From Nocardia salmonicida NBRC 13393 (GTDB taxonomy: Bacteria > Actinomycetota > Actinomycetes > Mycobacteriales > Mycobacteriaceae): DNA of 64,000 bases. The stretch covers positions 1 through 64,000 of the forward strand of contig NZ_BDBR01000039.1 of NCBI RefSeq assembly GCF_001613085.1, in the 5' to 3' direction. The stretch's first letter is position 1; each line of letters begins with the position of its first letter. A program made the translations under genes and the position numbers. Below the pieces are notes generated by a model. That model worked only from the letters and a program-made list of their open reading frames with translations. It was not told the DNA's origin and did no database searches. Below are positions 45,627-54,125 of this stretch, piece by piece.

Positions 45627-46069
45627 CAACCAGCCTGTTGGGTAGCGGTCGTGCCCCCGTCGATCACCTCACGGGCTTGGCGCAGCAGACGTGCGAGTTC
45701 TTCCCGGGCTTCGGGAGTCAAGTCGTCCGGAGTGACGTTGTCGCGGCTGCGCAGCGTCACCAGCAGAGCCGACAGGTCGTCGTCTTCGCTGGCCGTGGTG
45801 CGCGAGAAGTAGTTGAGCGGCCTGCCGAAGAACTTGGCGATCGCATCGAGGATGACCGCGTCGACCTTGGTCACCTTGCCGGTGCGGATTCGGTAGATGT
45901 ACTGGCGATCCACGTCCCGGTCGGTGGTCTCCGAGACGAACTGGGCGACCTCGACGGTCGCCATCTTGTGACCCTTCGGCCAGCGCTCGTTGAACAGCTG
46001 GTCGACCATCTCGGACACACTCAGCTCAGGCTGGGTGGCCTTCCGGTCGGGACGTCGTCTCACCGCCAC
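45626..46069 (-). CDS. XRE regulator paired with ImmA/IrrE
   Basis: A 147-residue protein with one helix-turn-helix (ATVEVAQFVSETTDRDVDRQYIYRIRTG, then AIAKFFGRPLNYF) and an acidic C-terminus (LTPEAREELARLLRQ). It is the first gene of a three-gene minus-strand module with the peptidase and the seven-TM protein, and is probably the target of the peptidase. GTG 46069 follows AAGGAG. Confidence 0.83.
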   Translation of the reverse strand: MAVRRRPDRKATQPELSVSEMVDQLFNERWPKGHKMATVEVAQFVSETTDRDVDRQYIYRIRTGKVTKVDAVILDAIAKFFGRPLNYFSRTTASEDDDLSALLVTLRSRDNVTPDDLTPEAREELARLLRQAREVIDGGTTATQQAG

Positions 46070-46305
46070 TCCACTCCTTGACAGGTTCGCAGGTCACTGG
46101 CGCGGCCCCCGCCCGAACGCCGGACGAATCCTAGCGTCACCACCTCTTATGGTGCCACGTCGGTATACCCGCGCGGTACCCCGCCACGGATTCCGAACGT
46201 CACGTCGGCGGATTTCCGCCCGCTGGATCACACTGGCCCGTGGTGCTACCGGCGAGGGATGGAGCCTTGCATCGTCGCAGGTCGTGGTGTAGACCAGACC
46301 CTAAA

Positions 46306-46321
46306 CGATCATTATTGATCG
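46306..46321. promoter_or_regulatory. CGATCA-N4-TGATCG operator upstream of rep
   Basis: A perfect palindrome (spacer TTAT) in the 306-bp gap between the XRE module and the replication genes, 55 bp before the start at 46376. It is the same as the pair at 8499-8539. The rest of the gap has no visible gene. Confidence 0.6.
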
Positions 46322-46375
46322 CAGACGACTACACTCGTTCGGGGCGGGCACGGGCGACGAGGAGGGAGTACCACG

Positions 46376-46996
46376 ATGCACACGGAGCACGGTCGGTTCC
46401 TGATACGTCCCAGCGAGATTCAATCTCGCTGCGAGTTCGTCGACGCGACCGCGATGGGTGCGCGGGTCGGATTCCGGTCTCCGGTTGCCCTCGCCGCGGG
46501 ACTGTGCGCGACGGTCGAGGACACGCTAGCTGTTCTCACGGCCGCCGCTTTCGCGCTCGCTTGCACGTACGGCCAGGTAGTTCCGTTCCAGTTCAACCAG
46601 GTTGGGTCCGACGGCGTCATCCGCGGGGTGCCTCTGGTCCTCGAGATCGACGATGAGCACTGGGCCGGTGTCGGTGGGGACGAGTCGCAGCAAGACCCGA
46701 TTCAGTCTCTGGACCCAGAGATTCGCGTGTCGCCTAGCCCGTCGAATGACACGCATGTAAGGATGGTCGCCATGGCACGTCAAAGCGGAAAACCCGGGCC
46801 GGACCCGCAATTCACCTTGGTCCCGAAGAGGCTATGGCTGTCGGAAGCTGCAAAGACCAAGCTCGACGAGATCGCAAAAGAGCGTGGACTCAGCGCCGGA
46901 CGCTTCGTGACCGCACTCCTCGCGCGGGAAACGGGCGTCCCAGAAGAAGAACTGCTGCGCGACTTGAACCAGAGGACCCTGAAGGAATCAGCGTAA
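46376..46996 (+). CDS. Putative replication-control protein with RHH-like end
   Basis: A 206-residue protein. The N-terminal two thirds are not recognised. The C-terminal 55 residues (LSEAAKTKLDEIAKERGLSAGRFVTAL) resemble a ribbon-helix-helix DNA-binding domain. A separate shorter gene starting at an ATG at 46771 with AAGGATGG upstream cannot be excluded. Position 66 bp upstream of rep suggests copy-number control. Confidence 0.6.
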   Translation: MHTEHGRFLIRPSEIQSRCEFVDATAMGARVGFRSPVALAAGLCATVEDTLAVLTAAAFALACTYGQVVPFQFNQVGSDGVIRGVPLVLEIDDEHWAGVGGDESQQDPIQSLDPEIRVSPSPSNDTHVRMVAMARQSGKPGPDPQFTLVPKRLWLSEAAKTKLDEIAKERGLSAGRFVTALLARETGVPEEELLRDLNQRTLKESA

Positions 46997-47062
46997 AACC
47001 CCGCCGCCGAGAGTCGCGGTAGCCGACAACTCAATAGACCCGAAAGTGCCCCGAAAAGACCA

Positions 47063-49273
47063 ATGACCCCCGGCTCTGCCAAGCCGAGAGTCATCAATCT
47101 AAGTCTTGGGGGACGAGTTCGCAGCTCGTCCCCACTGGTGGCACCCTCAGCAACCCGTAGAGAAGGACCTCTCTTGCTGAAGGAACCTGAGGTCGAGGAT
47201 ACAACACGCCCTTTTTCCGGCGCTACCGGATCGAGTCGTGTCGACCAATCCGAGACCAACTCTCCTGATATTGAAGGCGCATATGCGCTGCTCGAGCCCC
47301 CATTCGGGTTCGACAACCGCGACACGGCTCACCGCCTGTGGCGCGAACTAGCTCCCCGCCTCGCCGGGCGGCACTGGATGCGGCTCCACGCGCCCGAGAC
47401 CGGCAAATTCGACGACGAGGGGCGCCTGTCGTGGGGCCGTCTGCCCGACCGACCCGCCGCTGTGATGACCCACGACCGCGCCGAACGCGCGACGGTATTG
47501 TTCTTCGACTTCGACCCCCCGAAGTCAGGTCCGCTCGCTGACCGCCGCGCCGCCATCGCCCGCGACGTCGACCGCCTCACCTCCTGGCTCACCGCCGCCG
47601 GCGGCCGCTGGTTCGCCGACATGAGCCCCCGCGGCGGTGTCCACGTCTATGTGCCGTTGCAGGATTCGGTCTCACAGCGCACGATTCGGCCCCTGTTCCG
47701 CGAGCTGTGCGAGCAGCTGCCGACGTTGGACGCTCAGCCCATGCTCAACCCCGACCAGGGATGCATCACCATCCCCGGGTCGCGCTGCAAGGGCGGCGGA
47801 TTCCGCACGCTGCTCGGCTCGCTCGACGACGCCCTCCACACCATCGAACACCGCTCCGCGCCCAACCTGATCGGGCAGCTCCGCGCGGCCGTGGCGCCCG
47901 AGCTCTTCCTGACCAGCCACCTCAACGAGCTGCCGCAGCAGGATCGCGACCGGATGCACGGCCCCGCGCTCGACGAACTCGTCGTCGACGCCGACTACGC
48001 CGTGGACCCGGCACCGACCCGCAAACCTGTGCCCTGGTGGGTACCTGACTTCTGCGCGCATGGCACCGTCGCGCCACACCACAACTCCGCCAGCGAGTCC
48101 CGGCTGTCCACCCTGTTCCACCACGCCTCGCGTGGCTGGTCGCTGGCCGACATTCGCGCAACCCGCCAGTCCCCGGCCTGGGCCGCGTTCTGGGCGAGCT
48201 ACACCGAGCGTCGTGACGGGCAACGGCTGCTCAGCGGCGAGTGGAACAAGGCTATCGCCCATGCCCGCGGCAGAGCCGCGGCGAAGATCGCAGGGAAATC
48301 GTCTTATTCCGCGCATAAACCCGAGCAACTACACACGGGGGGGATGTCTGCTCTCCGACCGATTCGCTGGAAACTTGCGGCCGCGCGAAAGTGGATTCTC
48401 GAAAGCGGTGAGTTCTCAGGCAAACAAACGTTCTCGGCTCTGGCCGTGGTTACCGCGTTGGCCTACGCGATCTCGCTCAGCGGAAGGGGTAGCGCAGCGG
48501 TGGGAGGCCGCTGGCTGGCGGTGGCGGCCGGGGTCCTCGGCGACGACACAACCCGGGGTGTTCTGCAGAAGCTGATCGCTGCCGAAGGATCGCCGGTGCG
48601 GCTTGTAGAAGCCTGGTCGGCGCGTACACACGCCGGCGATCGGCTGGCCCTGGTTGAGCCTAAGATCGCGGGAAAACCGGTGCGAGCGGCTGAATGGGAG
48701 GCCTTTGCCGCCAAGCCGGAACCGGTCCACCAGGTCTGGGGTGCACTCGGCCTTTCTGCCTGGTGGGTACACACGATCCTGACCGCGATCGAACCCTCCC
48801 CCGGAGCCGCGGTCGCACCTCGCGCGCTCGCGGCCGCCTCGAGAGTCAGCGCCGCCACCGTCACCCGGGCCACGGCCACCCTGGCAGCCGAAGGCATGGT
48901 CGACTACGGGCACGGCTGGATCTCCCGGACACAGCGCACGCCCCAGGCCATCCCGCTGGTCAGCGCCCTGGCAGATCAACGACGCGCCGACCGAATCGCC
49001 CGCCATCGACGCGAGCGCGCCGAGTTCTGGAACTTCTGGGACATGGTGCTGGACAACTGGTCCGCCCGGGAATTGTCCGGATTTGCGAGCGCTTCTGCGG
49101 CGGCCGCCGACCACGACGACTACATGGAATCAGTCGCCCCCGGCGCCCGCGCGGCTGGTCCGGGACCCGGCCGACCGCCCGATGCCGTGCCCGAAGACCC
49201 TGGCGACCCAGACGAACTCGCGTTGGCGCTGCTGATGAACGAGCTCGGCGCCGCGGTCGTCGAGGAAGGGTGA
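47063..49273 (+). CDS. Replication protein with AEP primase domain
   Basis: A 736-codon frame. Near residue 147 it has FFDFDPP, the hhhDhD metal motif of archaeo-eukaryotic primases, followed by RWFADMSPRGGVHVYVPL with the sGGxHVYxP nucleotide-binding motif. A helicase-like ATPase is not seen. A winged-helix-like segment near the C-terminus (ASRVSAATVTRATATLAAEGMV) could bind iterons. It is probably the plasmid initiator. ATG 47063 has no good ribosome site and the hairpin at 47109-47133 lies just after it, so translation may really start further in. Confidence 0.82.
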   Translation: MTPGSAKPRVINLSLGGRVRSSSPLVAPSATRREGPLLLKEPEVEDTTRPFSGATGSSRVDQSETNSPDIEGAYALLEPPFGFDNRDTAHRLWRELAPRLAGRHWMRLHAPETGKFDDEGRLSWGRLPDRPAAVMTHDRAERATVLFFDFDPPKSGPLADRRAAIARDVDRLTSWLTAAGGRWFADMSPRGGVHVYVPLQDSVSQRTIRPLFRELCEQLPTLDAQPMLNPDQGCITIPGSRCKGGGFRTLLGSLDDALHTIEHRSAPNLIGQLRAAVAPELFLTSHLNELPQQDRDRMHGPALDELVVDADYAVDPAPTRKPVPWWVPDFCAHGTVAPHHNSASESRLSTLFHHASRGWSLADIRATRQSPAWAAFWASYTERRDGQRLLSGEWNKAIAHARGRAAAKIAGKSSYSAHKPEQLHTGGMSALRPIRWKLAAARKWILESGEFSGKQTFSALAVVTALAYAISLSGRGSAAVGGRWLAVAAGVLGDDTTRGVLQKLIAAEGSPVRLVEAWSARTHAGDRLALVEPKIAGKPVRAAEWEAFAAKPEPVHQVWGALGLSAWWVHTILTAIEPSPGAAVAPRALAAASRVSAATVTRATATLAAEGMVDYGHGWISRTQRTPQAIPLVSALADQRRADRIARHRRERAEFWNFWDMVLDNWSARELSGFASASAAAADHDDYMESVAPGARAAGPGPGRPPDAVPEDPGDPDELALALLMNELGAAVVEEG
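47109..47133 (+). promoter_or_regulatory. Leader hairpin at the start of rep
   Basis: A perfect 9-bp stem, GGGGACGAG / CTCGTCCCC, with a 7-nt loop in the first codons of the annotated rep frame. Such hairpins in rep leaders can be targets of antisense RNA or attenuators. No antisense promoter was identified. Confidence 0.45.
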
Positions 49274-49286
49274 GCCGTAGACGTAA

Positions 49287-49317
49287 GTTCCCCCGCCGGC
49301 GAGCGTGGCGGGGGAAC
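49287..49317. terminator. Bidirectional terminator after rep
   Basis: GTTCCCCCGCC (49287-49297) and its exact complement (49307-49317) form an 11-bp stem with a 9-nt loop between rep (ends 49273) and the convergent monooxygenase gene (ends 49338). Confidence 0.7.
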
Positions 49318-49337
49318 CGACTAGCTGGCGCTTTCGG

Positions 49338-50843
49338 CTAACTCACCTGCCGATCGAACGCCAAGCCGTACTGGCGTGCAGGGGCGACGATCCGGAACGA
49401 ATCGTCCGGCTCATGCTGTTGGAGCGCGCGACCGAACTCGGCGACGGTCCCCGGCCAGGCGTTGGTGGTCGTGCCGTCAGCCTGCTTCCACCACGTGTGC
49501 ACGCCATCGCGCCACACCGTGCGGGCCAGCGCGCGGTCGAGGCGATCGAGATAGGCCGCCATCGCCTGCTCGCTGACCTCGACCGGTGCGCCCACCCGGT
49601 CGCTGAGGTCCAGGCAGCGCATGATGTAGCGGGCCTGGTGCAGCTTCATGGACGGGTTGCTGTTCGAAGGCGTAAAGGCATTGGGCCCGGCGATCATGTA
49701 CAGCCCGGGGAAACCGGGCACCGCCGTGCCGTAGAAGGCGCTCGGTCGGCCCTGCTGCTGCCACAGCGCGCGCAGCTCCAGCCCGTCGCGGCCGCGGATC
49801 TCCACCCCGGAGAAGAAGTCCAGGGTGCGGAATCCGGTGGCCCACACCACGAGGTCGGCCGCGCGTTCGGTGCCGTCGGCGGTGCGGATCCCGGTCGGGG
49901 TGATGGCCTCGATCGGGTCGGTGACCAGCTCGACGTGCGGCTGTGTGAGGGCGGGGTAGAGCCCACTGTCCATCAGGATGCGCTTCTCCCCTATCCGGTA
50001 GGCCGGGGTGAGCTTGCGCCGCAGCTCGCGGTCACGGACCTGGCGCCGCAGGTGCGCGCGGGCGAGCAGCGCCGCCGGGCGCGCCGACCATCCGCCCCGC
50101 ATGATCGGGGCGAGCACCAGATCGGCGCCGCGATAGACCCCGGCCCGGTAGAGGGCGTGCAGACCGGGCACATGAGCCAGCGCCCACCGCGACACCGGCC
50201 CGAACTGGGCATCGGGCTTGGGCAGTACCCAGGCCGGAGTGCGCTGATAGACCGTCACCCCCGCTGCGGTGCGAGCGAGTTCGGGAATCATCTGCGCCGC
50301 CGAGCATCCGGTGCCGATGACCGCGATCTGCCCGGTCAGGTCGACGGTGTGGTCCCACCGCGCGGAATGGACCGCGGCGCCAGCGAAGGTCTCGGCACCA
50401 TCGATGTAGGGCATCGAGGGCCGATGCAGCTGGCCGACGGCCCACACCACCGCTCTGGTGCGCAGGACCTGGCGGCCGGTGGTGGTCAACGTCCAGGTGC
50501 CGTCCTCGCCGTAGTCGGCCGCGGCCACCGAGGTGTTGCAGCGCAGGTGTTCTCGCAGCCCGTGCCGGTCGGTCACCTCGCGCATGTAGGCCAGGATCGA
50601 CTCTTGGTCGGGATAGCGGATCCGGGGGTCGCGGTGCGGGTCGTGGGCGAAGGAGTACAGGTGCGAGGGCACGTCGCAGGCGGCGCCGGGGTAGGTGTTC
50701 TCCCGCCAGACCCCGCCGACCTCCGGACCTTCCTCAAGGATCAGGAAGTCCTCGACGCCAGCGGACGTGAGCTCGGCGGCCATGGTCAGGCCACCGAACC
50801 CGGCACCGACGACGACAACACTGTGAATCGGGGTGTCGGTCAT
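49338..50843 (-). CDS. Baeyer-Villiger-type flavin monooxygenase
   Basis: A 501-residue FAD/NADPH enzyme that would insert one oxygen atom into a ketone or oxidise a heteroatom. It has the FAD motif GAGFGG (13-18), the family fingerprint FAGAAVHSARWD (FxGxxxHxxxWD), a second dinucleotide motif GTGCSA and the late VVWATGF motif. ATG 50843 overlaps the stop of the acyl-CoA oxidase gene, so the two are one operon. Substrate unknown. Confidence 0.9.
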   Translation of the reverse strand: MTDTPIHSVVVVGAGFGGLTMAAELTSAGVEDFLILEEGPEVGGVWRENTYPGAACDVPSHLYSFAHDPHRDPRIRYPDQESILAYMREVTDRHGLREHLRCNTSVAAADYGEDGTWTLTTTGRQVLRTRAVVWAVGQLHRPSMPYIDGAETFAGAAVHSARWDHTVDLTGQIAVIGTGCSAAQMIPELARTAAGVTVYQRTPAWVLPKPDAQFGPVSRWALAHVPGLHALYRAGVYRGADLVLAPIMRGGWSARPAALLARAHLRRQVRDRELRRKLTPAYRIGEKRILMDSGLYPALTQPHVELVTDPIEAITPTGIRTADGTERAADLVVWATGFRTLDFFSGVEIRGRDGLELRALWQQQGRPSAFYGTAVPGFPGLYMIAGPNAFTPSNSNPSMKLHQARYIMRCLDLSDRVGAPVEVSEQAMAAYLDRLDRALARTVWRDGVHTWWKQADGTTTNAWPGTVAEFGRALQQHEPDDSFRIVAPARQYGLAFDRQVS

Positions 50844-52696
50844 GGGCGTACCTGCTCTCCGACGACGCGGATCGCGGGCCCGAACGGCGAGGCTGGCCAT
50901 CGTGCCCATTCCTGCCACCAGCGCAGATAATCCGCAGAGGCCATCGGGGCGTCGAAGACCCCGAGGTCGACGTCGAAACCGTCGACGAGCACGTCCAGGT
51001 GTTCACCCAGATGCTCGCGGTGGCGGCGGAGCTCGTGGTGAATGCTCTGGGCCCGCCGCGCGGAGAGCTGCCGGTGCCCGGCATACCAGGCTCCACGCCG
51101 GTCGATGCGCTCCAGCGCGTACACCGCGGCAGCCGACTCCAGCAGCTCACGCGCGGCCGCATCGGCGGCAGTGGTCGAGGCGGCGTACAGCGCCGTCGCG
51201 GCGAGACGTTCGCTGGTGGCGGCCGCGAGTTCGACTGCCGCCGTGTCGGGATCGATCGCCGTCCCGGCCGCGGTGAAGTCGCCGCGACGCAGACCGGCCG
51301 CGATGACCAGCTCGCGGTCGCCGAGCATCCGCACCCACCAGGGAAGGTGGGGCGGTGTGGCGGGAAGGCGCAGCGCGGTGGTGTCGCAGGATTGGGCGGC
51401 CTGCTTCCACAACAGCTGGGATTCGCCTTCGGCGGTGATGATGCCTTCGCAGGCGCCGATCCAGTCCTCGATCCAGTTGACCCGCAGCGAGCCCTGCGCG
51501 GCGGCGCGCTGGCGGCACGTGAGCAGCACGTCGTGGGCTGTCCAGGCCAGCAGCGGCTTGGCCAGCATCGACCAGACGCCCGCGAGGGGGCTCTCGGCGG
51601 TCGCGGCCGCGCGCAGATTCTGGATGCGCCTGCCGAGCACGCTGGTCGCGTAGACCGATGCCGTCGCCGACACCAGATCACGGCGCACCGTTCCCCGGTC
51701 GATCATCGTGGTCCGCCCACCCGGCCGCCGTTGGGCCGCGTAGTTGGTCGTGACCGCCACCCCAGCGCGCGCCGCGGCCGCCGCCGCACCGGCCAGGTCC
51801 AGCCTGCCCTCCCCCAATGCCGCGATCGCACGATGGAACCGCCCGCGCACCGGCCCGACGAACTCCGGGCCCTTGTGCCCCACGAATGCCCAGTCCCCGC
51901 CCAGCAGCGCGTCGGCGGGAACGAACGCGGCGTTGAACCGAATCAGCGCGTGGTCCATCGGCGTCCACGCCTTGTCCGGCAGGGACAGCACGTGCAGGCC
52001 GGCGGCGAGCCCGTCCGCGGTGCGGAACGCCATCAGGAACGGCAGGACGCCCTCGTCCCGGCCCTCGACGAGCACGCGGGCGGTGACGACGCCGACCTTC
52101 CGGACCGCCGGATCGGCGATGTTGGGCATGAACTTCCACGACTCGGGGGTGGGCGAGTCGAGCCACCATCCGCCACGGGTGCTGTCCCAGGTGGCGGTCG
52201 TCTGCTGATCGGCACCATTGGTCCCGCCCAGCTCGGTCAGCAGCAGCTCCCCCACGGCCGCACCGGTATCGAGGTCGGCCAACAGCGCGTTCTGGTACGC
52301 GCTGTCGTTGCCCAGAGCCAGGATCGCGCCGATGGACAGATCGAGGTGGCCGGTGAGCACCGGCAGCAGGTGCGGGGCACAGATCGCGGCCCACTCGCAC
52401 AGCACGCCGCGCAGTCGCGGATCGGACTGGATGGCCGCCGCCGAGCCTCCCAGCGCGGTGATCGCCCCGCGCAGCAGCTCCGGCGCCAACGCAGCTTCGC
52501 TGCTGTAGGTCATGCCCGACCGGGGGCGGTCACCGAGGCTGGCGATCCGGTCACGCATCTGGCGGTGCAGAGTCCGCGATGAGCCGAGAATTGCCGTTCG
52601 CAGCGATTCGGTCGTCGGGTCGGTGGACGGGGAAATCAGCGGCGGGCGGGAGTTATCGAGGCCCGCGAGAATCGTCGCTACATCTACAGTGGTCAT
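50840..52696 (-). CDS. Acyl-CoA oxidase-like flavoprotein
   Basis: A 618-residue protein of the acyl-CoA dehydrogenase/oxidase superfamily. TELGGTNGADQQTTATWD matches the substrate/FAD-binding TE.GHGS-type segment of acyl-CoA oxidases, and length, C-terminal duplication of helices and KAWTPMDHALIRF fit the larger oxidase class. It would start beta-oxidation of an acyl-CoA, perhaps made by the ligase at 42778. ATG 52696 follows CAGGAGAG; the frame upstream to 52792 is not needed. Confidence 0.82.
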   Translation of the reverse strand: MTTVDVATILAGLDNSRPPLISPSTDPTTESLRTAILGSSRTLHRQMRDRIASLGDRPRSGMTYSSEAALAPELLRGAITALGGSAAAIQSDPRLRGVLCEWAAICAPHLLPVLTGHLDLSIGAILALGNDSAYQNALLADLDTGAAVGELLLTELGGTNGADQQTTATWDSTRGGWWLDSPTPESWKFMPNIADPAVRKVGVVTARVLVEGRDEGVLPFLMAFRTADGLAAGLHVLSLPDKAWTPMDHALIRFNAAFVPADALLGGDWAFVGHKGPEFVGPVRGRFHRAIAALGEGRLDLAGAAAAAARAGVAVTTNYAAQRRPGGRTTMIDRGTVRRDLVSATASVYATSVLGRRIQNLRAAATAESPLAGVWSMLAKPLLAWTAHDVLLTCRQRAAAQGSLRVNWIEDWIGACEGIITAEGESQLLWKQAAQSCDTTALRLPATPPHLPWWVRMLGDRELVIAAGLRRGDFTAAGTAIDPDTAAVELAAATSERLAATALYAASTTAADAAARELLESAAAVYALERIDRRGAWYAGHRQLSARRAQSIHHELRRHREHLGEHLDVLVDGFDVDLGVFDAPMASADYLRWWQEWARWPASPFGPAIRVVGEQVRP

Positions 52697-53032
52697 GGCA
52701 GAGCTCTCCTGAGAAATCTGCATGTGCTCTGCGAGCGGTGGCCGCCGCTGGCAGAGTGCTCCGGGTGTCTCTCCAGTCCTGTGGAGGGGCACCCGACCTA
52801 TGTCCGGGAGAAGGCGCCGATCAGGGCACGCCCCGGTCCGAATAGCAGCACGTGCCGGTCACAGAACTTGCGACCGCACTGCGAATGCGGTGGGGCGGAT
52901 CTGACCCTGACGAGTGCTGACGCACTGGTCGAGCTGCATGCGGAATCTGCTGGAGAAGAAGCGAATCACGAAGCGCCCGCGACAGAGGACGGGTCAACGC
53001 CCGTCCTCGTGCGAACACCGTGCCGATCATGT

Positions 53033-53139
53033 CGTCCCCTACCAATCACGCGATCATTTTTGATTGTGTAGCGTTTGATGGACAGTTAACCACGCCTCTC
53101 CGCTTCCGGCCAGTCTGGATGTTCTGGCAGGTCGGAAGC
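53033..53139. repeat. Dispersed repeat of about 107 bp, copy 2
   Basis: The partner of 39323-39429. It includes 53051-53066, CGATCA-TTTT-TGATTG, one mismatch from the perfect operator, followed directly by TGTAGCG. It lies in the 536-bp gap between the acyl-CoA oxidase start and the DUF3800-like gene, about 95 bp before the latter. Apart from this repeat I see no gene in the gap. Confidence 0.7.
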
Positions 53140-53232
53140 ACTTCGCCGCAGCCGAGCACACTGGCCGCTACCGGGGGCAGTCCGCGCGGATGTTCCTCAA
53201 CTCCCTAATCGCGCGTGTGCCAGGATGTTCCG

Positions 53233-53895
53233 ATGTCAGCTGAACGCTCGCACCCCGGGCTGGATCAGGCGTACGCGAACACCGCCGGCCCCGTGGCCTA
53301 CCTCGACGAGACGTTCCAGCGCCCAGGTGCGGGCTTGCCCGCGTTCTACGTGTTCACTGCCGTGCTAGTCGACCGCGCGGAAATGGCCGATCTGCGGCAC
53401 CGGCTGCGCGAGATCGCCGGAGGGACCTTCTGGCACACAACAGACGAGCTATTGACCGGTGATGGGTGGAAGAAGACGCTGGCGATGCTCGAGTACCTCG
53501 GGCAGGGCACCGAACTGTGCCTGCTCGCCCACGAGCACCAGGTCGACGAGACCGACACCGATGTCGAACAAGCCCGCCGCGCGTGCCTGCGAGGCCTGCT
53601 GTCGGCGCTGTCGTGCGGCGGGCCCAGTTGGGGACGGGTCGACCTGGCGGTGTTCGAGGAGCGCACGCCGCGAAACCGAGCGAACTTCGACCGCAAGCAC
53701 GTCTCCGACCTTCGTCGGGAGGGCAAGATCCACCGTGGCATGCAGGTGCAGATGGTCTCTCCCAAGTTCGAGCACCTGCTGTGGCTGCCGGACTTGGTCT
53801 CCTCGGCGTTTCGGAAGTCGATCACCGGCCGCGGTGACCAGAATCTGGTGGAGCCGATCCGGGCCCGAATGCACTTCGTCGACCCGGTCACCTGA
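53233..53895 (+). CDS. DUF3800-like protein
   Basis: A 220-residue soluble protein. The N-terminal AYLDETFQ and FYVFTAVLV strands, the HLL-type helix and a later DLAVFEER strand with a conserved acidic pair resemble DUF3800, a family with an RNase-H-like fold often linked to mobile elements and defence. Function is not established. ATG 53233 has AGGA 8 nt upstream; a GTG at 53215 is possible. Confidence 0.6.
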   Translation: MSAERSHPGLDQAYANTAGPVAYLDETFQRPGAGLPAFYVFTAVLVDRAEMADLRHRLREIAGGTFWHTTDELLTGDGWKKTLAMLEYLGQGTELCLLAHEHQVDETDTDVEQARRACLRGLLSALSCGGPSWGRVDLAVFEERTPRNRANFDRKHVSDLRREGKIHRGMQVQMVSPKFEHLLWLPDLVSSAFRKSITGRGDQNLVEPIRARMHFVDPVT

Positions 53896-53911
53896 CCCCA
53901 AACACAGAGCA

Positions 53912-53942
53912 GCCCCTGGGGGCCGTAGCTGACACCAGGGGC
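53912..53942 (+). terminator. Terminator-like hairpin after the DUF3800-like gene
   Basis: GCCCCTGG (53912-53919) pairs exactly with CCAGGGGC (53935-53942), 17 bp after the stop. No T-run follows. The rest of 53896-54125 shows no gene. Confidence 0.45.
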
Positions 53943-54125
53943 CAGACCGTCTGTCAGGACCGTAGTCCCGAGGGATGGTTCTTTGCTCGTCTAGATTAAC
54001 ACGGAACCCGTGCCTCTTCATCCGTGGTTTCCCTCACGGCGTCACCGGAAGTCACTGGCACGCGGATCACTGGCGCCACACCGCTCCACTCGGTTTCGTC
54101 ACAGTGACGTAGGGTGTGACGTCCT

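Noticed and set aside
49305..52582. Two plus-strand frames of more than 500 codons opposite the monooxygenase and oxidase genes
   Set aside because: No motifs, arginine/glycine-rich, and the minus strand carries complete enzyme signatures.
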